Positions 8,718-18,734 of a stretch of 57,996 bases of DNA are shown here, piece after piece. Source of the stretch: Chitinimonas sp. BJB300 (GTDB lineage Bacteria; Pseudomonadota; Gammaproteobacteria; Burkholderiales; Chitinimonadaceae); contig NZ_PDZH01000009.1 in the NCBI RefSeq assembly GCF_002735695.1, forward strand, positions 1-57,996, given 5' to 3'. How positions within the stretch are numbered: the first letter of the stretch is position 1; each line of letters begins with the position of its first letter. The position numbers and the translations under genes are program-made. The notes under the pieces were generated by a model that was given only the letters and a program-made list of their open reading frames with translations, searched no databases and was not told where the DNA came from.

Positions 8718-9869
8718 TCAGATCGCCCTCACCTGCCAGCTGCCGTCGACCAAGACCAACTCACGATCGACATGCAGCTCCTCCAGGTCGACCACCTCGC
8801 CCAGGCGCACCACGACTGTTTCACCATCGGCGCGTAACTGGCGGATGGTTTCAGCCAAGCCACTATCAAAAGTCGGCGGTGCAAGGATAGCCAAGCGTAC
8901 AGACGCAGGCGGCAAGCGCCACGCCAGTTCTTTTAAATCCAAGCTGAAGCCGGTAGCAGGTCGCGAACGGCCAAACTGTTCGCCGACATGGTCATAGCGG
9001 CCACCACGCGCCACTGCATTGGGCCAACCTTCAGCATAAGCAGCAAATACCAAACCCGTGTGATAGTAGCCAGAGCGTAATTCCGCCAAATCAAAATTAG
9101 GGGTAATGCCACGCGCCGCCAGCGCATCCGTCAATTCCCGCAACTCTGCCAGCGCGGCTTTCACGGCATCCAACGGCGGCAGCAGACGCTCTGCATGGGC
9201 AAGCACCGCCACATCGCCATACAGATTAGGCAGGGCCAATAAACCCGACTGTAAATCCTTCGGCACATTTATCAGCAACGCCGCCAAGGTCGCGACATCC
9301 TTTTGCTGAATCGTCCGAAACACCGACTCACGCGCAGCGCCCTGCAAACCAGCAGCATCCGCCAAAGCCAGGAAGAGGCCAATGTGTCCAATATCGAGAT
9401 GAACATGGTCAATGTCGGCAAGCTTCAAGCACTCACCCATCAGTTCGACAATCTCCACATCCGCAGCCACGCCGGCAAACCCATAGATTTCAGCACCCAA
9501 CTGCAAAGGCTCGCGCGCCGCCATGATGCCATCAGGCAAGGTATGTACAACAGGACCGGCATAGCACAGGCGCGTCACACCCTGGCGATTGAGCAGATGC
9601 GCATCAATACGGGCCACCTGAGGCGTGATGTCGGCCCTAAGGCCAAGCTGCCTACCCGACAATTGATCGGTCAGCTTGAATGTTTTCAAGTCCAAGGCGG
9701 CATCATCACGCGTCAGCAGCGAATCCACATACTCGATCAGTGGCGGCTGCACCAACTCGTAGCCAAAGCTCGCGATCAAATCCAGCGACGCACGCCGCAG
9801 GGTTTCGACCCGTCGCGCTTCGGGAGGCAGCAGGTCGGCAATATTTTCAGGAAGAATCCAGTTTCTCAT
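8718..9869 (-). CDS. hisZ: ATP phosphoribosyltransferase regulatory subunit
   Basis: A catalytically inactive histidyl-tRNA-synthetase paralogue that binds the short form of HisG and confers histidine feedback on the first step of histidine synthesis. The 383-residue protein has class II synthetase-like motifs (WILPENIADLLPPEARRVETLRR, ITPQVARIDAH, ARGGRYDHVG) but lacks the full HisRS active site and the C-terminal anticodon-binding domain. A true hisS is present at 17467-18723, which supports the regulatory role. It sits between the DUF2065 gene and purA; the latter is separated by about 195 bp with no gene. Confidence 0.95.
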   Translation of the reverse strand: MRNWILPENIADLLPPEARRVETLRRASLDLIASFGYELVQPPLIEYVDSLLTRDDAALDLKTFKLTDQLSGRQLGLRADITPQVARIDAHLLNRQGVTRLCYAGPVVHTLPDGIMAAREPLQLGAEIYGFAGVAADVEIVELMGECLKLADIDHVHLDIGHIGLFLALADAAGLQGAARESVFRTIQQKDVATLAALLINVPKDLQSGLLALPNLYGDVAVLAHAERLLPPLDAVKAALAELRELTDALAARGITPNFDLAELRSGYYHTGLVFAAYAEGWPNAVARGGRYDHVGEQFGRSRPATGFSLDLKELAWRLPPASVRLAILAPPTFDSGLAETIRQLRADGETVVVRLGEVVDLEELHVDRELVLVDGSWQVRAI

Positions 9870-9881
9870 TGATACAGACGC

Positions 9882-10073
9882 TCAAAAAACCAGCAGCAGA
9901 AGCACACCTGCCAACAGGGAGATAAAACCAATAAAACGGAGTTGGCCATTTTCAAGCGCAATCATTCGCTCAAAGGTGCTGCGCCACAAACGTGGCGACA
10001 AGAACGGCAACAGGCCCTCGGCAATCAGCACGAGGGCCAGAGCGAAGCCTAAATTATCCCACAAGCCGCTCAC
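9882..10073 (-). CDS. DUF2065 (YjeT-like) small membrane protein
   Basis: A 63-residue protein with two hydrophobic segments (GFALALVLIAEGLLPFL and FIGFISLLAGVLLLLVF) joined by a short polar loop containing RSTFERMIALENGQLR. This is the YjeT/DUF2065 pattern, usually found directly after hflC as here. Its start overlaps the hflC stop by 4 bases, indicating translational coupling. Function is unknown. Confidence 0.9.
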   Translation of the reverse strand: MSGLWDNLGFALALVLIAEGLLPFLSPRLWRSTFERMIALENGQLRFIGFISLLAGVLLLLVF

Positions 10074-10939
10074 TTCGCCCGCGGGTCCTTCATGTATTTG
10101 AAGAAGGCAGAACTAGGGTCGACCACCATCACATCAGACTTCGATTTGAAGGTCTGCTTGTACGCATCCAGGCTGCGGTAGAAGGCATAAAACTCAGCAT
10201 TTTGGCCGTAGGCGGCACCATAAATGGCCGCGGCCTTACCATCGCCATCACCCTTAAGCTGTTGCGCCTGGTTATAGGCATTCGCCAGAATCACCTCGCG
10301 CTGACGGTCGGCATCGGCACGGATTTTTTCCGCCTCGGCCGAACCCTCCGAACGCAACTGGTTGGCCACGGTCTTACGCTCAGAAATCATTCTGTCGAAA
10401 ACCGCATTGCTGATGTCGTCAGGGAAGTCCACACGCTTGAGGCGCACATCGACGATACGGATACCAATCTTGCGCGCATCCGCATCCGCCACCTGCCCCA
10501 CTACCTCCATAACCTCGTCCCGCTTGCCCGAGATGACGTCCTGCACGGTCTTCTTACCGAATTCAGCACGCAACACATCATTGACGGTTTTACGTAGACG
10601 CGCGGCAGCGACACGTTCATTGCCACCTACGCTCTTGTAATACTGCTCGACGTCAGTGACCTGCCACTTCACATAGCTATCGACCAAGACATTCTTCTTC
10701 TCGATCGTATTGAAGCGCTCGGGGCTTTCTGCATCCATGGTAAGTATGCGACGGTCAAAATAACGCACCGATTGCAGCAAAGGCACCTTGAAACGAATAC
10801 CTGGCGCCTTCACCACCCGCACCACTTCACCAAGCTGGAAAACCATCGCAGCTTGGCGTTGGTCTACCGTAAAAACACTCATGCTCAAAACCAAGAGCCC
10901 AAACAATACGATGGCAAGCGCCGGAATAAATCTGTTCAT
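10070..10939 (-). CDS. hflC: HflC, modulator of FtsH protease
   Basis: One half of the HflKC inner-membrane complex that surrounds and restrains the FtsH protease. The ATG at 10939 follows GGAAGGGCG, giving a 289-residue protein that begins with a membrane anchor (MNRFIPALAIVLFGLLVLSMSVFTV) and a periplasmic SPFH/band-7 domain (RQAAMVFQLGEVVRVVKAPGIRFKVPLLQSV). A coiled-coil of Ala/Glu/Arg follows (RSEGSAEAEKIRADADRQREVI). It starts immediately after hflK. Confidence 0.97.
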   Translation of the reverse strand: MNRFIPALAIVLFGLLVLSMSVFTVDQRQAAMVFQLGEVVRVVKAPGIRFKVPLLQSVRYFDRRILTMDAESPERFNTIEKKNVLVDSYVKWQVTDVEQYYKSVGGNERVAAARLRKTVNDVLRAEFGKKTVQDVISGKRDEVMEVVGQVADADARKIGIRIVDVRLKRVDFPDDISNAVFDRMISERKTVANQLRSEGSAEAEKIRADADRQREVILANAYNQAQQLKGDGDGKAAAIYGAAYGQNAEFYAFYRSLDAYKQTFKSKSDVMVVDPSSAFFKYMKDPRAK

Positions 10940-10940
10940 T

Positions 10941-12140
10941 TCAACGCCCTTCCCGTTCGCTACGCAAAGGTGGTGTGCGCGGCACAACGGTTACCGGCAC
11001 CTCTGCATTTATCCGCTGCTGCTCAGCCGTTGTTTCTACCGACGCAGGCGTTGACTGGCCACTCATCTGAATCAGCTTGTCCAAGGGCAGGTAAAGCAAG
11101 TTCCCGCTGGCTTTCTGGTCCACCAATACCTTGGTGCTGTTGGTCATAATCTGCTGCATGGCATCAAGATACATGCGGTCACGCGTTACTTGCGGTGCTT
11201 TGGCGTATTCCGTGGCGACCTGCTTGAAGCGGGACGCCTCACCTTCGGCACGGGCAATCACGCTCTGCTTGTAACCCTCGGCTTCTTGCAACAAGCGGGC
11301 AGCGTGCCCCTTTGCCTTGGGAATCACATCATTCGCGTAGGCGATGCCTTCGTTGGTTTGCTTGACCTTGTCCTGCCCCGCCTTCACAGCGTCGGCAAAC
11401 GCAGCCTGCACGGCTTCTGGCGGCTGCACATCACTGATGTTGATCCGGCTGACGCGCACGCCTGTGCCATAGGCATCCAGCAGCGTCTGGATCAAACGCG
11501 TGGTATCCGCAGCAACCTGGCCCCGCCCTTCGTTCAACACAAAATCAACCTTGTTTCGACCCACCACCTCACGAATAGCGGTTTCAGCGGCCTGCTTGAC
11601 CAGATCACGTGCGTCGCTGTCATTGGTGGCATTGTTGAACACAAAGTCATAGGCAGACTTGACGTCATACTGCACCTCAAGCTGCATCTCGATGATGTTC
11701 TGATCCTGGGTCAGCATGAGCGACTCGCCCTCGATCCGGCTTTTTGCATCACCTCGGAAGCCGACTTCGACCGACCGCACCTCTGAGAGCTTGACAATTT
11801 CATGCTGTTCGACCGGCCAAGGCATGCGCCAATGCAAACCAGAATTGGTCGTCTCGATGTAGCGTCCGAACCTAAGCACTACCGCTTCCTCGCGGGCGTC
11901 CACCACATAAAAGCCGCTGGCAGCCCACAAGAGGCCCACCACCCCGAGTACAACCGTTACACCCCCTGCCATTGCGCGCATATCGGCCTTGCCAGATGGC
12001 CCCTGGCCCGAAGGCTCGGAGGGTCGGCTAGGTTTGCCGCCAAAGAATTGTTTGAGTTTGTTGCTGAACTGCCGGACGATTTCGTCCAGATCAGGCGGGC
12101 CGTCTTTGCCTCGGCGGCCCCATTGCGGGTCTTGCGACAT
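10941..12140 (-). CDS. hflK: HflK, modulator of FtsH protease
   Basis: Partner of HflC. The 399-residue protein has the cytoplasmic glycine-rich N-terminus typical of HflK (PQWGRRGKDGPPDLDEIVRQF), a transmembrane segment at about residues 58-80 (GGVTVVLGVVGLLWAASGFYVV), a band-7 domain (EEAVVLRFGRYIETTNSGLHWRMPWPVE) and a long coiled-coil with EAEGYKQSVIARAEGEASRF. It is followed at one base by hflC and preceded by hflX. Confidence 0.97.
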   Translation of the reverse strand: MSQDPQWGRRGKDGPPDLDEIVRQFSNKLKQFFGGKPSRPSEPSGQGPSGKADMRAMAGGVTVVLGVVGLLWAASGFYVVDAREEAVVLRFGRYIETTNSGLHWRMPWPVEQHEIVKLSEVRSVEVGFRGDAKSRIEGESLMLTQDQNIIEMQLEVQYDVKSAYDFVFNNATNDSDARDLVKQAAETAIREVVGRNKVDFVLNEGRGQVAADTTRLIQTLLDAYGTGVRVSRINISDVQPPEAVQAAFADAVKAGQDKVKQTNEGIAYANDVIPKAKGHAARLLQEAEGYKQSVIARAEGEASRFKQVATEYAKAPQVTRDRMYLDAMQQIMTNSTKVLVDQKASGNLLYLPLDKLIQMSGQSTPASVETTAEQQRINAEVPVTVVPRTPPLRSEREGR

Positions 12141-12147
12141 ATAGGCT

Positions 12148-13254
12148 TTATTCCGTCGTTGAATAGTCGGGCATTAATTCGACCAGTACCTGCCGCAATA
12201 AATCCAGGCCCAGTCCTTTCTTCGCGCTGATGCGGACGGCGCGAATCCTACCATACTCGTCCCGTTCGACCTCTGGCTCACCCGCCTTGAGATCAATCTT
12301 ATTGAAGACCACGATTTGCGGAATCGCGTCGGCTTCAATTTCCTTCAGGACGAGATTAACAGCCTCAATCTGCGCTTCACGGGTATCGCTTGCGCTATCG
12401 ACCACGTGTAACAGTAGATCAGCTCGTACCGTTTCTTCCAGCGTAGCGCGAAAAGCCGCAACCAGACCATGTGGTAAATCGCGAATAAATCCGACTGTAT
12501 CGGACAATACAATCGAATGCTGCGGGTCTAGAAACAACTTTCGGCTCGTGGTGTCCAGCGTGGCAAATAACTGGTCGGCTGCGTAAGCCTTGCCATGGGT
12601 CAATGCATTGAATAACGTTGACTTGCCTGCATTCGTATAGCCCACCAGCGAAACCGAAAACTGCTTGCTGCGTTCACGCGCACGGCGCTGGGTATCACGA
12701 TGTCGCTGTAAATCCTTGAGCTTGGCCTTGAGCTTGACTACCCGCTCGTTAAGCATGCGCCTGTCCATTTCCAGCTGCGTCTCACCGGGGCCGCCGCGCG
12801 TACCCGTAGCACCGCGCTGACGCTCAAGGTGAGTCCACCCACGCACCAGACGGGTAGCCATGTACTGCAGCTGCGCCAACTCCACCTGAAGCTTGCCTTC
12901 ATTTGAACGAGCACGCTGACCGAAGATATCCAGAATCAACCGAACCCGATCGGAAACCCGACATTCCAGCATTTTCTCCAGATTTCGTTCCTGCGCACCC
13001 ACCAAGGCATGGTTAAACAGCACCGTACTGGCACCGGTAGCCGCTACTGCAGCAGCAATCTCCTCTACCTTGCCGGAACCCGCAAATAGCTTGGGGTCCG
13101 GCCGCTGACGTTTACCTTGGATGACAGCCAGGGCTTTATAGCCATTGCCCTCAGCCAAAAGCTTGAATTCTTCGATGTTTTCCAGATAGTCCGGCTCACC
13201 GAAATCGAGACACACGAGGACGGCTTTGTCCCCGCCTTGATGGCGTTCAAACAC
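12148..13254 (-). CDS. hflX: GTPase HflX
   Basis: A ribosome-associated GTPase of the OBG-HflX group that splits stalled ribosomes. The 368-residue protein has the N-terminal HflX domain with the glycine-rich linker GTRGGPGETQLEMDRR (151-166), then the G domain: G1 GYTNAGKST at 205, G3 DTVGFIRDLP, G4 NKIDL, with short C-terminus. The start is a GTG at 13254 with GGAG upstream. Between it and hfq lie about 240 bp holding a hairpin but no gene. Confidence 0.97.
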   Translation of the reverse strand: MFERHQGGDKAVLVCLDFGEPDYLENIEEFKLLAEGNGYKALAVIQGKRQRPDPKLFAGSGKVEEIAAAVAATGASTVLFNHALVGAQERNLEKMLECRVSDRVRLILDIFGQRARSNEGKLQVELAQLQYMATRLVRGWTHLERQRGATGTRGGPGETQLEMDRRMLNERVVKLKAKLKDLQRHRDTQRRARERSKQFSVSLVGYTNAGKSTLFNALTHGKAYAADQLFATLDTTSRKLFLDPQHSIVLSDTVGFIRDLPHGLVAAFRATLEETVRADLLLHVVDSASDTREAQIEAVNLVLKEIEADAIPQIVVFNKIDLKAGEPEVERDEYGRIRAVRISAKKGLGLDLLRQVLVELMPDYSTTE

Positions 13255-13451
13255 GCTAGGGTTTTACTCCAATGGGTACCGCATCATTGCGGTCTTTACA
13301 CCTGCTGACTGCCGTGATGCACAGCGGCAACCGGGATGAATGCACTGCTCGAAATCTTCCTGCACCAACATGCATTTCGGCTTTCGAGCAGCACTTCATT
13401 GCCAACAGCCATTCACAGCGAAACATAAGCAAGCGCTCACTACACAGCAAA

Positions 13452-13472
13452 CGGGGCACCCGAAGTGCCCCG
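13452..13472 (-). terminator. Hairpin after hfq (partial terminator or mRNA end-stabiliser)
   Basis: On the minus strand CGGGGCAC and GTGCCCCG flank a TTCGG loop some 20 bases after the hfq stop, followed by TTTGCTG. The stem is strong, the T-run poor, so some read-through into hflX is likely. Confidence 0.5.
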
Positions 13473-13493
13473 CGCTGACTTGATCGGGCTTGA

Positions 13494-13754
13494 TCAGGCT
13501 TCAGCAACCGGCGGGGCGGCGGCGTTGTCCTTGTCATACGGAATAGACACAGGTCGGGCCGGCACAACGGTAGAAATAGCGTGCTTGTAAACCATCTGAG
13601 TCACCGTGTTCCGCAGCAATACTACGTACTGATCGAAGGATTCGATCTGGCCTTGCAGCTTGATGCCATTAACCAGATAGATCGAAACCGGCACATGCTC
13701 CTTGCGCAGGATATTCAAAAACGGGTCTTGTAGCATTTGCCCTTTAGCGCTCAT
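13494..13754 (-). CDS. hfq: RNA chaperone Hfq
   Basis: Hexameric Sm-like protein that pairs small RNAs with mRNAs. The ATG at 13754 is preceded by GGAG and gives an 86-residue product starting [19 protein letters not shown]. The Sm1 region ([27 protein letters not shown]) and Sm2 motif ([10 protein letters not shown]) are intact. The C-terminal tail is short and alanine-rich (AAAPPVAEA). It lies between der and hflX, the standard position. Confidence 0.98.
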   Translation of the reverse strand: MSAKGQMLQDPFLNILRKEHVPVSIYLVNGIKLQGQIESFDQYVVLLRNTVTQMVYKHAISTVVPARPVSIPYDKDNAAAPPVAEA

Positions 13755-13877
13755 TGGTAATTCTCCACTATGCAATTAAAAAACGACGGAAATCCGTCAA
13801 GTTTGTTTTCCTGCGCAAACCGATCTTGGTTATCTTAATGTCACTTTTAGCAGCTTTTCCGCCAAGCACAAACAAGA

Positions 13878-15290
13878 TCAGCCAGTTTTCTTGCGAACCC
13901 GTTTGACAACTTCCATACCGGGCTTGTGTTCACCCCGCATTACACCTTTACGGTCCGGCTTGAACTCACCCGGCTTGGTGTCATAGGGGTTTTCACTCTT
14001 CTTAAACTGCACCCGCAATGGCGTGCCCTGGAGTTTGAACATCTTCAGGAAAGAATGTTCCAGGTAACGCCAATAACTGGTTGGAATATGTTCCAGCGCC
14101 GTACCATGAACCACCACAACAGGCGGATTGGTGCCGCCCTGATGCGCATATTTCAACTTTGGTCGAATCAAACCAGCGCGTGGCGGTTGCTGCTTTTCCA
14201 TAGCCAACTGCATCGCACGTGTCAGACGCGGTGTGGGCAGCTTTGCCATGGCAGCCTTATAAGCCGCGTCGATACTGGCAAAAAGATCACCCACCCCCTG
14301 CCCTTCCAACGCAGATATATAGTGGAAGCGGGCGAAATCCAGAAAACCAAGCTTACGGGCAATATCGCGCTTTACCTGGTCACGCGAGTAAAGATCCAAC
14401 CCTTCCCACTTATTGACCGCCACCACCATGGCTCTGCCAGCTTCCAACGCAAACCCTGCGATATGCGCATCCTGCTCGGCAACATCCTGGCGCGCATCCA
14501 ACACCAGCACCACCACATTGGCATCTTCAATCGCTTGCATGGTCTTCACGACTGAGAATTTCTCGATCACTTCATCCACCTTCGCGCGTTTACGCACACC
14601 GGCGGTATCGATAACTGTGTATTTGCGGGCATTCCGCTCAAAATCAATATAAATCGAATCGCGCGTTGTACCCGGCTGGTCAAACGCAATGACCCGTTCC
14701 TCGCCCAAGATGGCATTTACCAGCGTCGACTTCCCAACATTGGGACGGCCAATGATGGCGAATTTAGGGTAATCAAGTTCTTCTTCCTCGACTTCAACCT
14801 CAAACCCGTCCAGCAAGTCTTCAACAAGGCTACGCACACCTTCGCCATGGGCACCTGAAATCGGCCAGGGTTCACCCAATGCCAACTCAAAGAATTCAGC
14901 GATAACCACATTCGACGGCATGCCTTCTGCCTTGTTGACCGCAAGACGAACGGGCCGGTCGAGCTGCCGTAGCCGATTGGCAATCAGCTTGTCCTGCGGG
15001 GTAAGGCCCACCCTGCCATCAACGATGAACACGACGGCGTCAGCTTCATCAATCGCTTGCAAGGTCTGTCGCGCCATCTCATGCAAGATGCCATCGTCAG
15101 CTACCGGCTCAAAACCACCTGTATCAACCACTAGATAGGGCTTGCTACCTACTTTTCCATGACCATAGTGGCGGTCTCTCGTTAAGCCCGGCTGGTCGGC
15201 CACCAGCGCATCACGGCTTTTGGTAAGCCGGTTGAACAGTGTGGATTTACCGACATTAGGTCTACCGACCAGGGCAATCGTGGGTTTCAT
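13878..15290 (-). CDS. der: Ribosome-assembly GTPase Der (EngA)
   Basis: Essential double-GTPase needed for 50S subunit assembly. The ATG at 15290 follows TAGGAAAATA; an earlier in-frame start has no support. The 470-residue protein has two G domains, each with GRPNVGKST (residue 9 and about 185), DTGGF and DTAGV switch motifs, NKAEG and NKWEG specificity loops, and a KH-like C-terminal domain ([18 protein letters not shown], with basic tail [10 protein letters not shown]). Confidence 0.98.
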   Translation of the reverse strand: MKPTIALVGRPNVGKSTLFNRLTKSRDALVADQPGLTRDRHYGHGKVGSKPYLVVDTGGFEPVADDGILHEMARQTLQAIDEADAVVFIVDGRVGLTPQDKLIANRLRQLDRPVRLAVNKAEGMPSNVVIAEFFELALGEPWPISGAHGEGVRSLVEDLLDGFEVEVEEEELDYPKFAIIGRPNVGKSTLVNAILGEERVIAFDQPGTTRDSIYIDFERNARKYTVIDTAGVRKRAKVDEVIEKFSVVKTMQAIEDANVVVLVLDARQDVAEQDAHIAGFALEAGRAMVVAVNKWEGLDLYSRDQVKRDIARKLGFLDFARFHYISALEGQGVGDLFASIDAAYKAAMAKLPTPRLTRAMQLAMEKQQPPRAGLIRPKLKYAHQGGTNPPVVVVHGTALEHIPTSYWRYLEHSFLKMFKLQGTPLRVQFKKSENPYDTKPGEFKPDRKGVMRGEHKPGMEVVKRVRKKTG

Positions 15291-15394
15291 TATTTTCCTA
15301 ACAACTTTTCTTTTGCTTGCAGCCCACACGAACCTGCATCACGTCTTGCCCTATCCAATACAGCGCAATACGAAAACAACCGTGTCGATCAGTC

Positions 15395-16564
15395 TTACTT
15401 CAGGCCAAAGGCGAATAAACCACCCGCCTGGGTTTGTACCAACAATCGCCCGCCAATCACCCTTGGTGCGACGACAATGGGGCTTTTATCGGTGCGCTGC
15501 CGAGCAACGAGACGACCATCCGCCGCGGCAACTAGGTGGACATAACCTTCAAAGTCACCCACTGCAATATAGTCACCAATCGGCACCGGACCGCTCACAC
15601 GTCGGCCATACAATTCGTTGGACTTCCAGAGGCTACGTCCGCCCGAGCGCTCAAACGCCTGGATGGTGCCGACATCATCGGTAACGTAAACGTGGTTGGT
15701 ATCAATCGCCAAGCCCGCATAGCTGGAAATATCACGCGCCCATAACAGCGAGCCATTATTGACCGCAAAACACGCAACACGCCCTTGGAAAGCCACCGCA
15801 CAGACTTGACCATTGTCGACTACCGGCGCGGAAGTCACATCGCTGATGCGCTCAAGCTCCGTTGCCCCCTTGGGTTGGGCAACCAGTGATTCCCACAGCA
15901 CCCGGCCATCCGCCAGAGACAAAGCGACAAGATGCCCCGCTGACAGACCGGCGTAGACCACACCATCGGCGACAGTCATGGCGGCATAGTTACGTAAGAT
16001 CAGCGCCGGCTGAGTACGCTGAAACTGCCAACGCTGCTTTCCGTCATTCACATTCAAGCCGGTGATACGGCCATCAATCGTACGTACCACCACCACGCCT
16101 TCGGCGATCACCGGCGGCGAGATGACCTCGCTGGGCACCCGTACCTGCCACTTGAGTTTGCCATCGGTATCCCAGGCGAATAGCTCGCCCTTCAATGTAC
16201 CCGCGGCCACCACTCCATCAGCAGCGCCAATGCCGCCAGCCAATGGCTTCTCACTCTCTACTTTCACCGACAAGCGCCCATCGGTGCTGCCAAAACCCGC
16301 GACGCCGCGCACATCCGCCATGTAGATGGCGCTACCGGTTACGTCAGGTGCAAAGCGGAACAGCACTGACTTAGGCGGCTCGCCTGCCCATAGCTTCTCA
16401 TAAGCGCGCCGAAACAAGTTTGCCGATGGGAAACTGTTATCCCACAAGGGGGTCAGCGTAGCCGTCTGCTGAATCGCCTTCAGCTCGGTCGGCACCGGGC
16501 TGTTATCCGTGCCAGCACAGGCAACCAACAGGCCGGTCAGACCCAAAACCAATAACTGCTTCAC
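15395..16564 (-). CDS. bamB: Outer-membrane assembly lipoprotein BamB
   Basis: Lipoprotein of the BAM complex that inserts beta-barrel proteins into the outer membrane. The 389-residue product has a lipoprotein signal (LVLGLTGLLVACAG, lipid-bearing Cys 16) and repeated PQQ-type beta-propeller blades recognisable by W-containing strands (GELFAWDTDGKLKWQVRVPS, GRITGLNVNDGKQRWQFQRT, GRVACFAVNNGSLLWARD). Start overlaps the yfgM stop by 4 bases, indicating translational coupling in the hisS-yfgM-bamB-der unit. Confidence 0.97.
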   Translation of the reverse strand: MKQLLVLGLTGLLVACAGTDNSPVPTELKAIQQTATLTPLWDNSFPSANLFRRAYEKLWAGEPPKSVLFRFAPDVTGSAIYMADVRGVAGFGSTDGRLSVKVESEKPLAGGIGAADGVVAAGTLKGELFAWDTDGKLKWQVRVPSEVISPPVIAEGVVVVRTIDGRITGLNVNDGKQRWQFQRTQPALILRNYAAMTVADGVVYAGLSAGHLVALSLADGRVLWESLVAQPKGATELERISDVTSAPVVDNGQVCAVAFQGRVACFAVNNGSLLWARDISSYAGLAIDTNHVYVTDDVGTIQAFERSGGRSLWKSNELYGRRVSGPVPIGDYIAVGDFEGYVHLVAAADGRLVARQRTDKSPIVVAPRVIGGRLLVQTQAGGLFAFGLK

Positions 16565-17199
16565 TTAGCCGCCCCCAACGAGGAAAGCTTGACCTCAATC
16601 AACTCACGCGCGGGCGAATCTTTTTCCAATTGGGAGCGCGCCAACTCATAGGCCTTGCGGGCAGCAGGGAAGTCACCTTTCACCGCAAACACATCGCCAC
16701 GTGCATCGGAAAACTGGCCAGCAAACGTATCGGACTTGGGTTTATCCAATGTTTTCAAGGCAGCATCAAACTGCTTCTGATCCAATAACACAGCAGCCAA
16801 ACGCAAACGTGCAACATCCACCACACCGTCTTCGTTGCCGTGCGCAACCACCCATTCAAGCGCAGTGCGCGCCTTATCCAAATCCTTGCCATCATGAGCC
16901 GCCTTGGCTGCCAGGAGCATAGCGCGGCTAGTCAGGGCATGGCCGGGCTGCTGCTTGGCCATGGTGTCTGCAGCAGCTCGGGTCTTGGCAGCATCCTTGG
17001 CTTGGAAGGCTTTCTCCACAGTCCCATAGGCTGTCGTTGCAGCCTCGCCTTGCGACTGTTGATAAGCCTTCCAAGCAGCCTGACCCACATAGGCCACCAA
17101 CAGCGCCACCGCCACTGTAATCAGCAGCTTGCCCCATTGCGTCCACCAAGCTTTGATCTCGGCGATTTGTTCCTGTTCCTGCAAATCAAATGCGGCCAT
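16561..17199 (-). CDS. yfgM: YfgM-like TPR membrane protein
   Basis: A 212-residue inner-membrane protein with a short cytoplasmic N-terminus (DLQEQEQIAEIKAWWTQWG), one transmembrane segment (LLITVAVALLVAYVGQAAW, about 23-41) and a periplasmic helical repeat region rich in Ala and Lys (TPR-like). YfgM proteins associate with SecYEG and PpiD and hand exported proteins on to periplasmic chaperones. It lies between the small membrane-protein gene and bamB. Confidence 0.9.
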   Translation of the reverse strand: MAAFDLQEQEQIAEIKAWWTQWGKLLITVAVALLVAYVGQAAWKAYQQSQGEAATTAYGTVEKAFQAKDAAKTRAAADTMAKQQPGHALTSRAMLLAAKAAHDGKDLDKARTALEWVVAHGNEDGVVDVARLRLAAVLLDQKQFDAALKTLDKPKSDTFAGQFSDARGDVFAVKGDFPAARKAYELARSQLEKDSPARELIEVKLSSLGAAK

Positions 17200-17213
17200 C
17201 TTGCGTGTTTCCG

Positions 17214-17462
17214 TTAGCTAGTATGTTGACGAGTGCGCGACTGACGCTGCGCACGGATACGTTTGAAAAGATCGAACATGAACCAAGCCATCAGGCCCAA
17301 TCCCACCACCACCAAGATGGCACCATGAGCCCGGTCGGCCAGCCAGGGGTGAACCTGCCCGCCTTCACCCACCACACCCAACAAACCAAAAGCGGCCAAG
17401 ATAGCCCCGATGATGTCGAGCACAAAAAGCTTGAGCGAAACCTTCAGCTTTTGCTGGTGCAT
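17214..17462 (-). CDS. Small two-span membrane protein, unknown
   Basis: An 82-residue protein with two hydrophobic segments (LFVLDIIGAILAAFGLLGVV and GAILVVVGLGLMAWFMFDLF) and a basic C-terminal tail (KRIRAQRQSRTRQ). I do not recognise a family beyond a small bacterial inner-membrane protein. It is packed between hisS (5-base gap) and yfgM (14-base gap), so it is probably cotranscribed and real. Confidence 0.75.
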   Translation of the reverse strand: MHQQKLKVSLKLFVLDIIGAILAAFGLLGVVGEGGQVHPWLADRAHGAILVVVGLGLMAWFMFDLFKRIRAQRQSRTRQHTS

Positions 17463-17466
17463 GGCG

Positions 17467-18723
17467 TCAGGCCATCAAAGCCACAGCAAGTTCAGCCTGC
17501 GGCACGCTACGTTGCTCACCACCTTCGCGCAATGGTTTGATCACCGCAGCACCGGCAGCAATCTCATCCTCGCCCAGAATGACGGCAAAGCGTGCGCCAG
17601 ACCCATCGGCCTTCTTCATCTGCGACTTGAAGCTGCCACCACCGCTATGCACCGCCACCGCCAATCCAGCATCGCGCAATTGCTCGGCCAGCTGCGGTGC
17701 TTGCCGTTGCGCTTGCTCACCGGCATTCACCAGATAAACATCAGGCGCATCACTGGCACTGACACCGTACTCCTGCATCAGCAGCAATACCCGTTCCATA
17801 CCCATGCCAAAACCACAGGCAGTCGTTGGTTTGCCACCCAAAGTTTCAACCAGACTGTCGTAACGCCCCCCCCCAGCAATCGTGCCCTGCGCACCAAGCT
17901 TGGTGGTCACCCACTCGAACACACTGCGATTGTAGTAGTCCAGGCCACGCACCAGCCGCGTATTCAAGGTGTAGGGCACCCCAGCATCTGTCAACAATTG
18001 GCACAGCCCATCGTAATGCGCGCGCGATTCTGCACCCAATACATCAAACAGCTTGGGCGCCGCCTCAATCATGGTTTGCATGCGGGGATGCTTGCTATCC
18101 AAAATACGGAGCGGATTGGTATGCAAACGGCGCTTGGCATCTTCGTCCAGTAATTCTGCATGCTGTTCAAAGTAGGCAATCAAGGCTTGGCGATAAGCAG
18201 CACGCTCATTTGCATCACCAATGGTGTTGATCTGCAATTCAACATCCGTGATACCCAGGGCTTTCCAGAGGCGCGCCAACATCACTATCTGTTCTGCATC
18301 CACATCCGGGCCGTCGTAACCAAACGCCTCCACACCAACTTGATGGAACTGCCGCTGACGCCCCTTCTGAACATTCTCATGCCGGAACATCGGGCCCATA
18401 TACCAAAGCCGTTGCGGGCCATTGTACGTAAGGCTGTGTTCAATCACCGAACGCACACAACCCGCAGTACCTTCAGGGCGCAATGTCAGCCTGTCGCCAT
18501 TGAGCGCATCAGTCCAGGAATACATTTCCTTTTCAACGATATCGGTATGCTCGCCGACACCACGTACATACAGTCCGGTCGGTTCGACAATAGGCAAGTG
18601 GATATAGCGATAACCATACAGGGCCAACACTTGGCTAGTGACTGCTTCGAGCTTGCGCCACAGGGCAGTTTGCCCAGGCAGAATGTCGTAGAAACCTTTG
18701 ATGCTTTGAAACTTTTCAGCCAT
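17467..18723 (-). CDS. hisS: Histidyl-tRNA synthetase
   Basis: Class II synthetase charging tRNA-His. The 418-residue protein contains [18 protein letters not shown] at the N-terminus, motif 2 [19 protein letters not shown], the histidine-specific [14 protein letters not shown] and motif 3 [15 protein letters not shown], followed by the C-terminal anticodon-binding domain ([19 protein letters not shown]). It follows ispG by about 11 bases. Confidence 0.98.
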   Translation of the reverse strand: MAEKFQSIKGFYDILPGQTALWRKLEAVTSQVLALYGYRYIHLPIVEPTGLYVRGVGEHTDIVEKEMYSWTDALNGDRLTLRPEGTAGCVRSVIEHSLTYNGPQRLWYMGPMFRHENVQKGRQRQFHQVGVEAFGYDGPDVDAEQIVMLARLWKALGITDVELQINTIGDANERAAYRQALIAYFEQHAELLDEDAKRRLHTNPLRILDSKHPRMQTMIEAAPKLFDVLGAESRAHYDGLCQLLTDAGVPYTLNTRLVRGLDYYNRSVFEWVTTKLGAQGTIAGGGRYDSLVETLGGKPTTACGFGMGMERVLLLMQEYGVSASDAPDVYLVNAGEQAQRQAPQLAEQLRDAGLAVAVHSGGGSFKSQMKKADGSGARFAVILGEDEIAAGAAVIKPLREGGEQRSVPQAELAVALMA

Positions 18724-18734
18724 GAGATAAATAA

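Noticed and set aside
13256-13493. Possible small gene between hfq and hflX
   Set aside because: The open frame there has no start signal, runs into hfq and has irregular composition; a hairpin explains the region better.
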